Below, one piece after another: positions 1-6,147 of a stretch of DNA of 6,192 nt. Below the pieces are notes generated by a model, which searched no databases, had not been told where the DNA came from, and saw only the letters and a list, made by a program, of their open reading frames with translations. The first letter of the stretch is position 1; every line of letters starts with the position of its first letter. A program made the position numbers and the translations under genes. Location of the stretch: the NCBI GenBank assembly GCA_003450555.1, contig DMFQ01000368.1:1-6192 (forward strand), written 5' to 3'. This DNA is from Ktedonobacter sp. (GTDB lineage: Bacteria; Chloroflexota; Ktedonobacteria; Ktedonobacterales; Ktedonobacteraceae).

Positions 1-434
1 ATCTTATCTGTGGTGGTCTGCGACGGGTATGTTTGTCCTTCAAGCAGGTGTTGAAGGGGGAGGAAGAGTGGCTCTGGTAAGGAACTCCAGTTAAACCAGC
101 CCACCCCGGACTCCTCTTCTGGCGCCTGGGCCTTTGGTTCCCCAGAGACGTATTTTGCCTCAAACCAGACCGTGATGTAGTGCTTTTGCTCTGCCTCAAA
201 AACGTCATTGGTAATCACGCGGAACTTTACATCACTGATGCTCACACCGGTTTCTTCCTGCGTCTCGCGCATAGCAGTCTCTTCAGGCGTTTCCCCAAAA
301 TCTATGTGCCCGCTGGGTGGTCCCCACGTACCGGCACCATGGGTGTGTTGCCGCTTCTCCAGGAGTACCCGGTCACCATTCATGACGAGGACCGATACCC
401 CTACATTTGCCTGTTTCTTTTCTTGTCCCTGCAT
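1..434 (-). CDS. Nudix hydrolase, MutT/NUDT15-like (3' end beyond window)
   Basis: Nudix enzymes split nucleoside diphosphates linked to another group, using Mg2+. The closest look is to NUDT15/MutT-type nucleotide triphosphate diphosphatases, which would make this a cytoplasmic nucleotide-cleaning enzyme; the substrate is inferred only. The reading frame starts with ATG at 434-432 and stays open for 144 codons to the window edge, so the C-terminus is missing; NUDT15-like proteins are about this long, so little should be lost. The Nudix box spans residues 42-64: G42, E48, then R56-E57, E60-E61, G63 and V64, all at the expected spacing. Residue 58 is Thr where a hydrophobic residue is usual, and the segment before the box reads PPSGH instead of the common PGGH. 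A strong ribosome binding site, TAAGGAG (447-441), lies 6 bases before ATG. It follows the acetyltransferase gene by 75 bases on the same strand and may share its transcript. Confidence 0.9.
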   Translation of the reverse strand, partial: MQGQEKKQANVGVSVLVMNGDRVLLEKRQHTHGAGTWGPPSGHIDFGETPEETAMRETQEETGVSISDVKFRVITNDVFEAEQKHYITVWFEAKYVSGEPKAQAPEEESGVGWFNWSSLPEPLFLPLQHLLEGQTYPSQTTTDK

Positions 435-509
435 TGTTTTCTCCTTACTCTAAAGTTATCCTTCAGTATATACACGCTTTGAGCCAGGGAGAAGATGCAG
501 AGGCAATAG

Positions 510-1328
510 CTAGACTGGCTTTTCTGCCCGCCTGGCCGTCAACCACTCTTGTGCGAAATCAACCGCCGCTTTCTGACGAAAAAGCCGTGTATCAGCAGAG
601 CCGACCTTTGCCATACGTACCTGGCCAGTTCGCTCAAAATCGGCACCAATCTCTGGGAAGATGTCGGAGTCTATCTCAATATCCCTGTAGCGCTTCCACA
701 CCCTCTGGCCGTTTTCAAGTACAGGCGCTCCTAGCATAGTCTCCTCAAAGCCAGGAGCACGGTACTCCGCCAAATGCATCGATGTGTTACTGTCATGCCC
801 GACCCCTAACAGCAAAACCCACCCATCCAGATCGTAGATACGTGCGAGCGGAGAGCCTTCTCCCAACCCATATTCCAGTGAATGCCCTGTAATGATGTGT
901 CCAGCATGTCTTCCCCAGGCAGCAAAAGAAACCGTCGGATGATCACTGCGCAGCACACCCGGCCAGCTGCGGAACGTCTCAGCAATGATTCCCATGTGAC
1001 TGGTGGGTGTTATACGCGCATCAAAGGCTGGCATCGTATCATAAATAATTTGCCACCAGCTTTCGGGTACAGGAGGATGCTGCCATAATGCGGGATCAGA
1101 ATATTCGGAGGTCTGCGTGGGCACGACGATAGTACCCACTGGCGTAACGACATCCATCAAAGCCTGTAGCACCGTTACAGGACCGCCACACACCCAACCA
1201 AGCGATTTGAGCGATGAGTGCATGATCAGAGTCATACCAGCCTGTACGCCCAGTGCACGCAAATCATTGCCTAAACTCTGGCGAGTACGAGGCAGGGGGG
1301 CATTATCAACGGTCTCTTGTTCACTCAT
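510..1328 (-). CDS. AAC(3)-family aminoglycoside N-acetyltransferase-like protein
   Basis: Members of this family (antibiotic N-acetyltransferase, also B. subtilis YokD) move an acetyl group from acetyl-CoA to an amino group, classically the 3-amino group of 2-deoxystreptamine aminoglycosides. At 272 residues it has the usual family length. Family motifs visible in order are HSSLKSLGWVCGG (37-49, acyl-CoA side), SDHP (128-131), EGSPL (157-161) and LLGVGHDSNTSMHLAE (173-188), which holds the conserved His, Asp and Glu of the active-site region. No signal peptide or membrane segment is seen. The ATG at 1328 is preceded by TAAGGAAG (1345-1338) 9 bases upstream, and that site overlaps the TAA stop of the gene before it. 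The two genes are only 14 bases apart, so co-transcription is likely. Many chromosomal members have no proven role in resistance, so the family is well supported but aminoglycoside as substrate is not. Confidence 0.9.
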   Translation of the reverse strand: MSEQETVDNAPLPRTRQSLGNDLRALGVQAGMTLIMHSSLKSLGWVCGGPVTVLQALMDVVTPVGTIVVPTQTSEYSDPALWQHPPVPESWWQIIYDTMPAFDARITPTSHMGIIAETFRSWPGVLRSDHPTVSFAAWGRHAGHIITGHSLEYGLGEGSPLARIYDLDGWVLLLGVGHDSNTSMHLAEYRAPGFEETMLGAPVLENGQRVWKRYRDIEIDSDIFPEIGADFERTGQVRMAKVGSADTRLFRQKAAVDFAQEWLTARRAEKPV

Positions 1329-1342
1329 GGTAATGAGCTTCC

Positions 1343-1756
1343 TTATACAGGTTCAATTGCAAAGTACACTCTTTCCATATTGGTGCTGGGAAGAGCTCTT
1401 GCCGTGATCGCGGTGAACTGCTCGCCATATTTGGCTGCCAATGATGCGTGCGCCTGCCCAAATTCGCTCTTCGATAAAAGGTGAGCATGCGCCTCAATCT
1501 CCTTGCCCAGTATTGTCTGGCCGGTTCGGTCACAAGGAGCCAGCAACACGTGACCATTATTGCGAATGCGCTTGATTTTGCCCGCTGTATTCATTGTCGT
1601 TACATATAATCTGCCGTTGTCTTGACCAAACCAGACAGTGGTTGGTACAGCTACACCACTCTTACGAAATGTGGTAAGGCGTATAAATTGATATTCATCC
1701 AGATAGCTAAAAGGATTATCTGCCTTGCTCTTGGTATTTGCACTCTCATTAGTCAC
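1343..1756 (-). CDS. PPOX-class F420-dependent oxidoreductase (Rv2061c-like)
   Basis: This is a small split-barrel flavin/deazaflavin-binding protein of the pyridoxamine 5'-phosphate oxidase-like superfamily. It resembles the Rv2061c-type subgroup, annotated as F420-dependent, which reduces small organic molecules with reduced F420; the substrate is unknown. The 137 residues match the family. The first strands cover residues 24-43 (FIRLTTFRKSG, then VPTTVWF), followed by YVTT (51-54) and the conserved AGKIKRIRNN stretch (58-67) with APCDRTG (73-79), the region that usually contacts the cofactor phosphate. The start is GTG at 1756-1754, with AGGA (1770-1767) 10 bases upstream. It is the first gene of a probable minus-strand operon with the acetyltransferase. 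Cofactor choice (F420 versus FMN) is inferred from family resemblance; no F420 synthesis gene lies in this window. Confidence 0.86.
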   Translation of the reverse strand: MTNESANTKSKADNPFSYLDEYQFIRLTTFRKSGVAVPTTVWFGQDNGRLYVTTMNTAGKIKRIRNNGHVLLAPCDRTGQTILGKEIEAHAHLLSKSEFGQAHASLAAKYGEQFTAITARALPSTNMERVYFAIEPV

Positions 1757-1853
1757 GGAACGTCTTTCCTTTCAAAGGTATAGACACTTATCCACCAACA
1801 AAGAAATATCTTGTGAACATGACGCTTATGCTCAGGTAAAAGGGGCAAGACAA

Positions 1854-1879
1854 TTCCGGGTGCTGCTCAGCACCCGGAA
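1854..1879 (-). terminator. Perfect 12-bp hairpin after the fdrA/DUF1116 operon
   Basis: TTCCGGGTGCTG at 1854-1865 pairs perfectly with CAGCACCCGGAA at 1868-1879, leaving a very tight loop (4 bases if the innermost pair opens). It lies 17 bases beyond the stop of the DUF1116 gene and about 100 bases before the start of the next gene on the same strand. On the minus strand the stem is followed by a mixed AATTGTCTT rather than a clean T run, so it may terminate imperfectly or act as an mRNA-end stabiliser. Being symmetrical, it would form on either strand. Confidence 0.68.
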
Positions 1880-1896
1880 ATCATCATGTTGTATCT

Positions 1897-3285
1897 CTAC
1901 ATAGCCAGCGCCGATAGCGCTTTTTCAAAGCATTCCATTGGGGGATAAACTATGCCAGCACCTACCTGGCCCACACCGGGGAGACGATGAGCAATACCTG
2001 TATTGATTACGGGGAGCATATTCAATCGGCATACCTGTCGGATGTCGATTCCAGTGGGTACGCCCTGAAAATCGAGCGAGGGGAGGCCAAATAACGGATT
2101 ACTAGATACCGTGATATCATACATCTCGCGCGTATAGCGCAGTGCATCAGCAGGAGAGCCACCGATAAATTGCACAATAGCAGGAGCGCCGGCCATGGCA
2201 AAGGCACCTACTCCGCTTGTCTCCGCGATAGCGCTATCGCCAATATCAGGATTGGCATCTTCCTGCCCGAAGCCAGCAAAGTACAGTCCCTGGATATATT
2301 GCGCAGGCCCAACAAACCAGCGATCCCCAAGTCCACTGACCCGAATTCCGAAATCAACCCCATTGCGAGCCATTGTCACGACGACACTGCTGTGAGGTAC
2401 ATTAGCTCCAGCCAGCGTAATCGCTTTAGCCGCTGCCATTGAGGGATTGAGATGAAAATGGTCATTGCCCGCAATGAAGCGCAAAACAGCAGCAGTCTCT
2501 TCGCTGGAACGGCCAGTTTCTACCAGATCCGCACCTACCTGGCGCACAAAGAGCGATGTTGCCGCTTTATTTCGGTTGTGGCATTCATCACCCATCTGCA
2601 GCGCCTGAGACATGATTGCACGCACGTCAACGCCACCAAGTCGTCTTATCGCACGACCGAGCGCCGGGCCCAGCACCTCTTGCATCCAACTCAGTCGCTC
2701 TAAAACTTCGGGAGCAAATGCCCCATAGCGTAGCACCTTCCCCAAACCCTCGTTCAACGTAGAGAACGTTTGATTCCCCTGTGTCTTGTCCTCGACCACA
2801 AATACTGGCATCGATGGGGAGGTAATTCCGGCCATGGGTCCAACTGCGTTGTAGTGGTGGCAAGGCTCAAAGTCGAGCGTTCCTGAGTCGGCTAATGCAA
2901 CGGCTTCCGGCTCGTCTTTAGCCCATTCTTCATAGATGCAGGCTCCTACTACCGCCCCGCGCATGGGACCACACATGCGCTCCCATTCAATAGGAGGACC
3001 AGCATGGAGCAACTTGTGTTTTTGGAGCGCCGATATGACCTCGTGTGCTGGCCGTACATCGACGATAACGGGGTGCGCGGAAAGCATGCGCTCGACTGCA
3101 ATCTTGTTGGCTTCATTCACCCTGGGATCTGCCAACAGCGTCATCAGCGCGTGTTGGTCACCGGCTGGTGGTCGCCATGCCACATGTGTAACGGCGAATC
3201 CCTGTGCTTCAATGGCATCTGCGAAGAGATCGGCACCGATATTGACCACGGATAGAGCTGCACTCGTGTTTGAAATTGTATTCAC
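1897..3285 (-). CDS. DUF1116 family protein (YahG/YlbE-like), partner of FdrA
   Basis: The protein (462 residues) belongs to the DUF1116 family, whose E. coli members are YlbE and YahG. YlbE works with FdrA and YlbF in the cluster linked to oxamate carbamoyltransferase in anaerobic allantoin use; the role here is inferred from that. Family signatures are clear: LHAGPPIEW (93-101) with CGPMRGA (105-111), PCHHYNAVGPMAGITS (141-156), MGDECHNRN (231-239), MARNGVDFGIRVSG (305-318), GDSAIAET (349-356) and INTGIAH (427-433). The N-terminal 60 or so residues hold a VVNIG...VTHVAWRPPAG module (13-42), as in YahG; from memory E. coli YlbE lacks it and FdrA carries it at its C-terminus. No signal peptide or membrane helix is evident. 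The start is GTG at 3285-3283, only 4 bases after the fdrA stop, so expression is probably coupled. The protein appears intact. Confidence 0.92.
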   Translation of the reverse strand: MNTISNTSAALSVVNIGADLFADAIEAQGFAVTHVAWRPPAGDQHALMTLLADPRVNEANKIAVERMLSAHPVIVDVRPAHEVISALQKHKLLHAGPPIEWERMCGPMRGAVVGACIYEEWAKDEPEAVALADSGTLDFEPCHHYNAVGPMAGITSPSMPVFVVEDKTQGNQTFSTLNEGLGKVLRYGAFAPEVLERLSWMQEVLGPALGRAIRRLGGVDVRAIMSQALQMGDECHNRNKAATSLFVRQVGADLVETGRSSEETAAVLRFIAGNDHFHLNPSMAAAKAITLAGANVPHSSVVVTMARNGVDFGIRVSGLGDRWFVGPAQYIQGLYFAGFGQEDANPDIGDSAIAETSGVGAFAMAGAPAIVQFIGGSPADALRYTREMYDITVSSNPLFGLPSLDFQGVPTGIDIRQVCRLNMLPVINTGIAHRLPGVGQVGAGIVYPPMECFEKALSALAM

Positions 3286-3289
3286 TGTA

Positions 3290-3296
3290 TCACCTC
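3290..3296 (-). promoter_or_regulatory. Ribosome binding site overlapping the fdrA stop codon
   Basis: On the minus strand GAGGTG (3296-3291) lies 5 bases before the GTG start of the DUF1116 gene. The TGA stop of fdrA (3292-3290) overlaps its end. This fixes the GTG at 3285 as the start and suggests translational coupling, so that the two proteins are made in similar amounts. Confidence 0.75.
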
Positions 3297-4849
3297 AAAA
3301 TCTCAATACAGCGCAGAGCTGCGTCGGCATTGCTTGTAAAAATCTCTGCCCCTGCCTCGCGTAATTTCGTCGCCTGTACAGAAAGCCGCTGTGGGTCGCC
3401 TTCTGTTCCGCAGAGCGAAATAATGAAGGTGAGTGACCTACCCTCGTGTTTTGCCTGTTTCCGAGCGGCAAGGATAGCGGGGCCATATACTGAGGCTGGA
3501 TCGGGATGCGAACAATAGCCTAGTACGATATCCAGCAGAATGACTCCTACCCTGGGGTTGCTTGCCTCCTCTTGCAGCCGTTTCAGACGCAGGCTCGGGT
3601 CAATCATAGGGTGTGGGCGCCCGCGCGTGTACTCATCCACACCAAAGTCAATCGCGCAATGCCCCTCTACGCGCTGTCCCGCTTCTACCAGTCGCCATTC
3701 AGATCTAATCGGAATATTTGAGTAAATAGCGCCAAGTGGCTCCGCCCAAAGATGCATAGCTTCGTCACAAAGCGTGCCGCCTGAAAATAGGGCCGAGAGA
3801 AATTGGTTTCCAGCGCGAGCTGTTTTTACTGCGCGTACCGCCTTCATCTCACGAATATGCCAGGTTCCCGTTGTGATATCACTGCCGCCGCACACACTGA
3901 CCGCTTTTTGCGCGGCCTCAGCCAACGTGCGCGTCACCACTATGCGATTCCCATAGCGATTTTCTAGCGCAGCATGATCCGCGCCAACAAAAATCACGAT
4001 CACGGGCTTTTTCCCTTTGACGGCTACTTCCAGCACTCGTTCGGCTACGGCGGGCGCTGGCGGTTTAGAGACTAGCACGATAACTTCCGTCTCCTCATCT
4101 TCCTGCAATAGACGGAGTCCCTGCAAAGTGGTGATTGCCCCTACCTCTTCTGAGAGGTCGCGTCCGCCACTGCCAATCACCTGTGAGACTCCACCTCCCA
4201 GGCGTGCAATCAACGACATTACTTGCTGAATGCCGGTGCCAGACGCTCCCACGATACCTATTGGCCCGCTCGGGACGACATTGACAAAACCCAGCCCAAC
4301 GCCGTTTAACATTGCAGTGCCACAATCTGGACCCATGAGCAGCAGTCCACGTTCTTGCGCCAACTGCTTCAAGGCAATTTCATCTGCAAGTGGCACATTA
4401 TCGCTAAAGAGGAAAACATGTAAACCGGCACGCAGCGCACGGTCAGTCTCCAGCGCAGCGTAAGGACCAGGAACAGAAATAACTGCCAACCTGGCGTCTG
4501 ACAGGAGTTGAAGCGCTTGCTCCAATGAGCGGGGTTGTTTCTGACCACCCATATCTCCATCAATAGAGGTAAAGCCTGGGCGTTGGGCCAGTTGTTCTTC
4601 CGCGGATTGTAATGCCGCCTCGGCACTGTCCTCATCGCTTGCTCGTACAACAAGCAAAACATCCTCCATGCCAGCATTTTCGTCGAACGGTGTCAGCCCG
4701 GCCTCTTTCAAAAGTTCTAAGTTAGCTGCTGTAGCCATAATAGCCGCAGCATCCTCGACACCGTTTATAGCAGTAAGCGTGCGCGCAATTTTCATGAGAG
4801 TGATGGAGTCAAAATAGGTATTGCGTTTAACGCGAGCTTTGATGACCAT
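3290..4849 (-). CDS. fdrA: FdrA-family protein (acyl-CoA synthetase-like, YahF-like)
   Basis: FdrA proteins resemble the CoA-binding succinyl-CoA synthetase alpha subunit. E. coli FdrA is part of the set needed for oxamate carbamoyltransferase activity, which forms carbamoyl phosphate from oxalurate during allantoin breakdown; that this copy does the same is an inference. The protein has 519 residues, close to YahF and about 35 shorter than E. coli FdrA. Visible motifs are MGPDCGTA (172-179), the nucleotide/CoA-binding-type turn GASGTGIQ (201-208), SGGRDLSEEVG (227-237), SKPP (261-264), SGGTL (356-360), YTRGRPHPMIDPSLR (407-421) and CGTEGDPQ (480-487). The ATG at 4849 is preceded 9 bases upstream by AGAGGGG (4865-4859), and the N-terminus aligns with known members. 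It is the first gene of a two-gene operon with DUF1116. The promoter is unclear: TAAAAT on the minus strand at 4904-4899 is a possible -10 without a good -35, and read-through from the tRNA gene is possible. Confidence 0.93.
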   Translation of the reverse strand: MVIKARVKRNTYFDSITLMKIARTLTAINGVEDAAAIMATAANLELLKEAGLTPFDENAGMEDVLLVVRASDEDSAEAALQSAEEQLAQRPGFTSIDGDMGGQKQPRSLEQALQLLSDARLAVISVPGPYAALETDRALRAGLHVFLFSDNVPLADEIALKQLAQERGLLLMGPDCGTAMLNGVGLGFVNVVPSGPIGIVGASGTGIQQVMSLIARLGGGVSQVIGSGGRDLSEEVGAITTLQGLRLLQEDEETEVIVLVSKPPAPAVAERVLEVAVKGKKPVIVIFVGADHAALENRYGNRIVVTRTLAEAAQKAVSVCGGSDITTGTWHIREMKAVRAVKTARAGNQFLSALFSGGTLCDEAMHLWAEPLGAIYSNIPIRSEWRLVEAGQRVEGHCAIDFGVDEYTRGRPHPMIDPSLRLKRLQEEASNPRVGVILLDIVLGYCSHPDPASVYGPAILAARKQAKHEGRSLTFIISLCGTEGDPQRLSVQATKLREAGAEIFTSNADAALRCIEILR

Positions 4850-4929
4850 GAAAGTTTGCCCCTCTTAACTTCAAATTATCTCCGTTTAAGTTAGATTTAT
4901 TTTACACGAGTTGGAGGCAGAAGGAAAGC

Positions 4930-4950
4930 AAAACCCGCGTCTTTAGCAGG
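4930..4950 (-). terminator. Possible weak terminator downstream of tRNA-Lys
   Basis: On the minus strand CCTGC (4950-4946) pairs with GCGGG (4938-4934) through five pairs, one of them a G-U, around a 7-base loop. TTTT (4933-4930) and then GCTTT follow. It lies about 65 bases past the tRNA 3' end and about 80 bases before fdrA, where a tRNA terminator would be expected. The stem is short, so this is tentative. Confidence 0.35.
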
Positions 4951-5014
4951 ATCATCACGAACTGAAGAGAGGAAAATGTGAGGGAAAGTTGCTTGCGCCA
5001 GAGCAAATTCTAAA

Positions 5015-5086
5015 TGCCCACGGTGGGACTCGAACCCACGGCCACACGCTTAAAAGGCGCGTGCTCTACCACTGAGCTACGTGAGC
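5015..5086 (-). tRNA. tRNA-Lys, anticodon UUU
   Basis: The minus strand folds into a complete 72-base cloverleaf. The acceptor stem GCTCACG pairs with CGTGGGC with one G-U pair, followed by discriminator A at 5015. T8 A9 precede the D arm GCTC-AGTGGTA-GAGC. The anticodon stem CGCGC/GCGTG closes the loop CTTTTAA, with anticodon TTT at 5054-5052, which reads the lysine codons AAA and AAG. The variable region is TGGCC, and the T arm is GTGGG-TTCGAGT-CCCAC. CCA is not encoded: the following bases are TTT, so CCA must be added by tRNA nucleotidyltransferase. The gene lies upstream of the fdrA operon on the same strand and is divergent from the response regulator. Confidence 0.96.
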
Positions 5087-5094
5087 ATGACCCT

Positions 5095-5103
5095 AGTGTA
5101 TCA
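5095..5103 (-). promoter_or_regulatory. Candidate extended -10 element for tRNA-Lys
   Basis: TGATACACT on the minus strand (5103-5095) fits an extended -10 element. It ends 8 bases before the mature tRNA 5' end, which would leave almost no leader. A TTGACA at 5114-5109 is only 8 bases upstream, too close to act as its -35 partner. Tentative. Confidence 0.3.
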
Positions 5104-5179
5104 TAGGCTGTCAATAGAGAACGAGCTGTGTTGGTCCACCAAGTGGCACTTTTAGGAAGTATCAAACCTGCCACAAAAT

Positions 5180-5210
5180 CATTAAATAATGCTGAGAATA
5201 TCAATTTGAT
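5180..5210. repeat. Two adjacent short palindromes upstream of the regulator promoter
   Basis: CATTA-AA-TAATG (5180-5191) and ATCAA-T-TTGAT (5200-5210) are both perfect inverted repeats in an AT-rich stretch. They sit directly upstream of the candidate -35 at 5212. Their position would suit an activator or autoregulatory binding site, but AT-rich DNA also forms such palindromes by chance. No known operator is recognised. Confidence 0.35.
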
Positions 5211-5211
5211 C

Positions 5212-5240
5212 TTGTTTGTTGCTGTTTGACGTGTTACACT
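5212..5240 (+). promoter_or_regulatory. Candidate promoter of the response regulator gene
   Basis: TTGTTT (5212-5217) and TACACT (5235-5240) are 17 bases apart, and TG at 5232-5233 makes the latter an extended -10. Transcription would start near 5247, giving a leader of about 93 bases before the GTG start. It is a sigma-70-like match judged by eye only. Confidence 0.4.
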
Positions 5241-5339
5241 ACTGCTAGCGTTTAAACCTGAAGATTGGAATAGTGAAGTGACGACAGGAGGCGGCGTTTT
5301 TTCCACGACCCTGGACGTGGGTTGTTGCGCCGGTAGTAT

Positions 5340-5735
5340 GTGACAAAACGAATACTCATTGTTGATGATAAAAACGAACTGCTTCATTTGATGCGTCGCG
5401 TTCTTGAGGATGAGCAGTATCAAGTCTCTATTTTACAAGAAGGCAGAGACGCTATTGCACGTGTCAAAAGTCAACTACCAGATTTGCTGATACTTGACTT
5501 GAAATTGGGAGATGTTTCAGGTCAAGATATATTAAAGCAATTGAAAGATGACCACGTCACAGAAGATATTCCTGTCATTGTTTACACTGCCGCGGTCCTT
5601 GAGGCTGAAGAGGTAACCAGGCTTGTGTCAGGTAATCCAGTACGCTATCAAGGTGTGCACGTTGTACAAAAACCTTTTGAACTGGAAAGTTTGTTGGCCT
5701 TAGTACAACAAGTATTGACGAAATCTGTAAGCTAA
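5340..5735 (+). CDS. Single-domain response regulator (CheY-like receiver)
   Basis: The 131-residue protein is a receiver domain with no output domain, so it probably acts by phospho-relay or by protein contact in the cytoplasm, as CheY or Spo0F do. The family residues are present: the acidic pair D9-D10, phospho-accepting D53 in LILDLKLGD, T83 in VIVYTAA, and K111-P112. No histidine kinase lies in the window, so its partner is unknown. The frame requires GTG at 5340 as start, directly before the first strand (KRILIVDD, 3-10). The overlapping ATG at 5338 leads straight into TGA. There is no ribosome binding site at normal distance; the nearest good one, AGGAGG (5286-5291), is 48 bases upstream, with a small hairpin (5303-5320) between. 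The gene is divergent from tRNA-Lys and 121 bases before the YtxH gene. Confidence 0.93.
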   Translation: MTKRILIVDDKNELLHLMRRVLEDEQYQVSILQEGRDAIARVKSQLPDLLILDLKLGDVSGQDILKQLKDDHVTEDIPVIVYTAAVLEAEEVTRLVSGNPVRYQGVHVVQKPFELESLLALVQQVLTKSVS

Positions 5736-5762
5736 CTGGTTAACCACATCACTCTGTTTTCA

Positions 5763-5788
5763 ACCGGATAGTCTTTTCCGGTAATTTT
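5763..5788 (+). terminator. Possible weak terminator after the response regulator
   Basis: ACCGGA (5763-5768) pairs with TCCGGT (5777-5782) around an 8-base loop, followed by AATTTT. It lies 28 bases past the stop of the response regulator and before the YtxH gene. The short stem and short T run make this moderate to weak, and some read-through is likely. Confidence 0.42.
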
Positions 5789-5856
5789 GCGTGCTGATTT
5801 AGTTACATCTTAAGAACTAAATTTGGCTTTTCGATCAGAAAGGATGGTATAACATT

Positions 5857-6147
5857 ATGAAATTTATGTGGGGACTTCTTGCAGGATTCGCCCTCGGTGT
5901 AGCTACAGGCTTAGTCCTGGCACCTCAATCAGGTGAGGCTACGCGAGCTCAACTTGGCGAACAGGGTATCATGTTGCGCGACCGTTCAGGTAATCTAACC
6001 GGTGACCTGCGTACTCGTGCCAGCGGTCTCACTGGGGAACTTCGTTCCCGAGCCAACGATGCAATGGATCAGGGTCGCGAAATTTATTCTCGCACCAAAG
6101 AAGATTTGAGCGATCGCTACACCAAGGCGAAATCTGGCAACCTGTAG
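5857..6147 (+). CDS. YtxH domain-containing small membrane protein
   Basis: This 96-residue protein has the YtxH layout. A glycine-rich hydrophobic N-terminal segment (about 5-22) is probably a single membrane anchor, followed at once by the hallmark LAPQSGEATR (21-30) and then a charged, helix-prone tail. Such proteins are general-stress or envelope-associated in Firmicutes, and their molecular role is not known. The tail contains two near-identical 11-residue units, LTGDLRTRASG (47-57) and LTGELRSRAND (58-68), suggesting a regular amphipathic helix or coiled coil; its end (69-92) is rich in Lys, Arg, Asp and Glu. The ATG at 5857 follows AAAGGA (5839-5844) with a rather long 12-base spacing; the nearer ATG at 5844 meets a stop after two codons. 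Small, but the family match is good. Confidence 0.85.
   Translation: MKFMWGLLAGFALGVATGLVLAPQSGEATRAQLGEQGIMLRDRSGNLTGDLRTRASGLTGELRSRANDAMDQGREIYSRTKEDLSDRYTKAKSGNL

Noticed and set aside
407..739. Plus-strand open frames opposite the Nudix and acetyltransferase genes
   Set aside because: They are antisense to well-supported genes, have no family motifs and no ribosome binding sites.
2936..3364. 142-codon plus-strand frame across the FdrA/DUF1116 junction
   Set aside because: It is antisense to two conserved genes and its sequence is Ser/Thr/Ala-rich without recognisable domains.
5109..5114. TTGACA on the minus strand upstream of tRNA-Lys as a -35 box
   Set aside because: It is only 8 bases from the TACACT -10 candidate, and the hexamer 17 bases downstream is not -10-like.
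5131..5146. TTGGT-CC-ACCAA and overlapping CCAC-CAA-GTGG as an operator
   Set aside because: The two alternative repeats overlap, are short, and match no known site; chance is the simpler explanation.
5010..5423. 137-codon minus-strand open frame
   Set aside because: It runs through the whole tRNA-Lys gene and antisense to the response regulator start, and its translation resembles no known protein.
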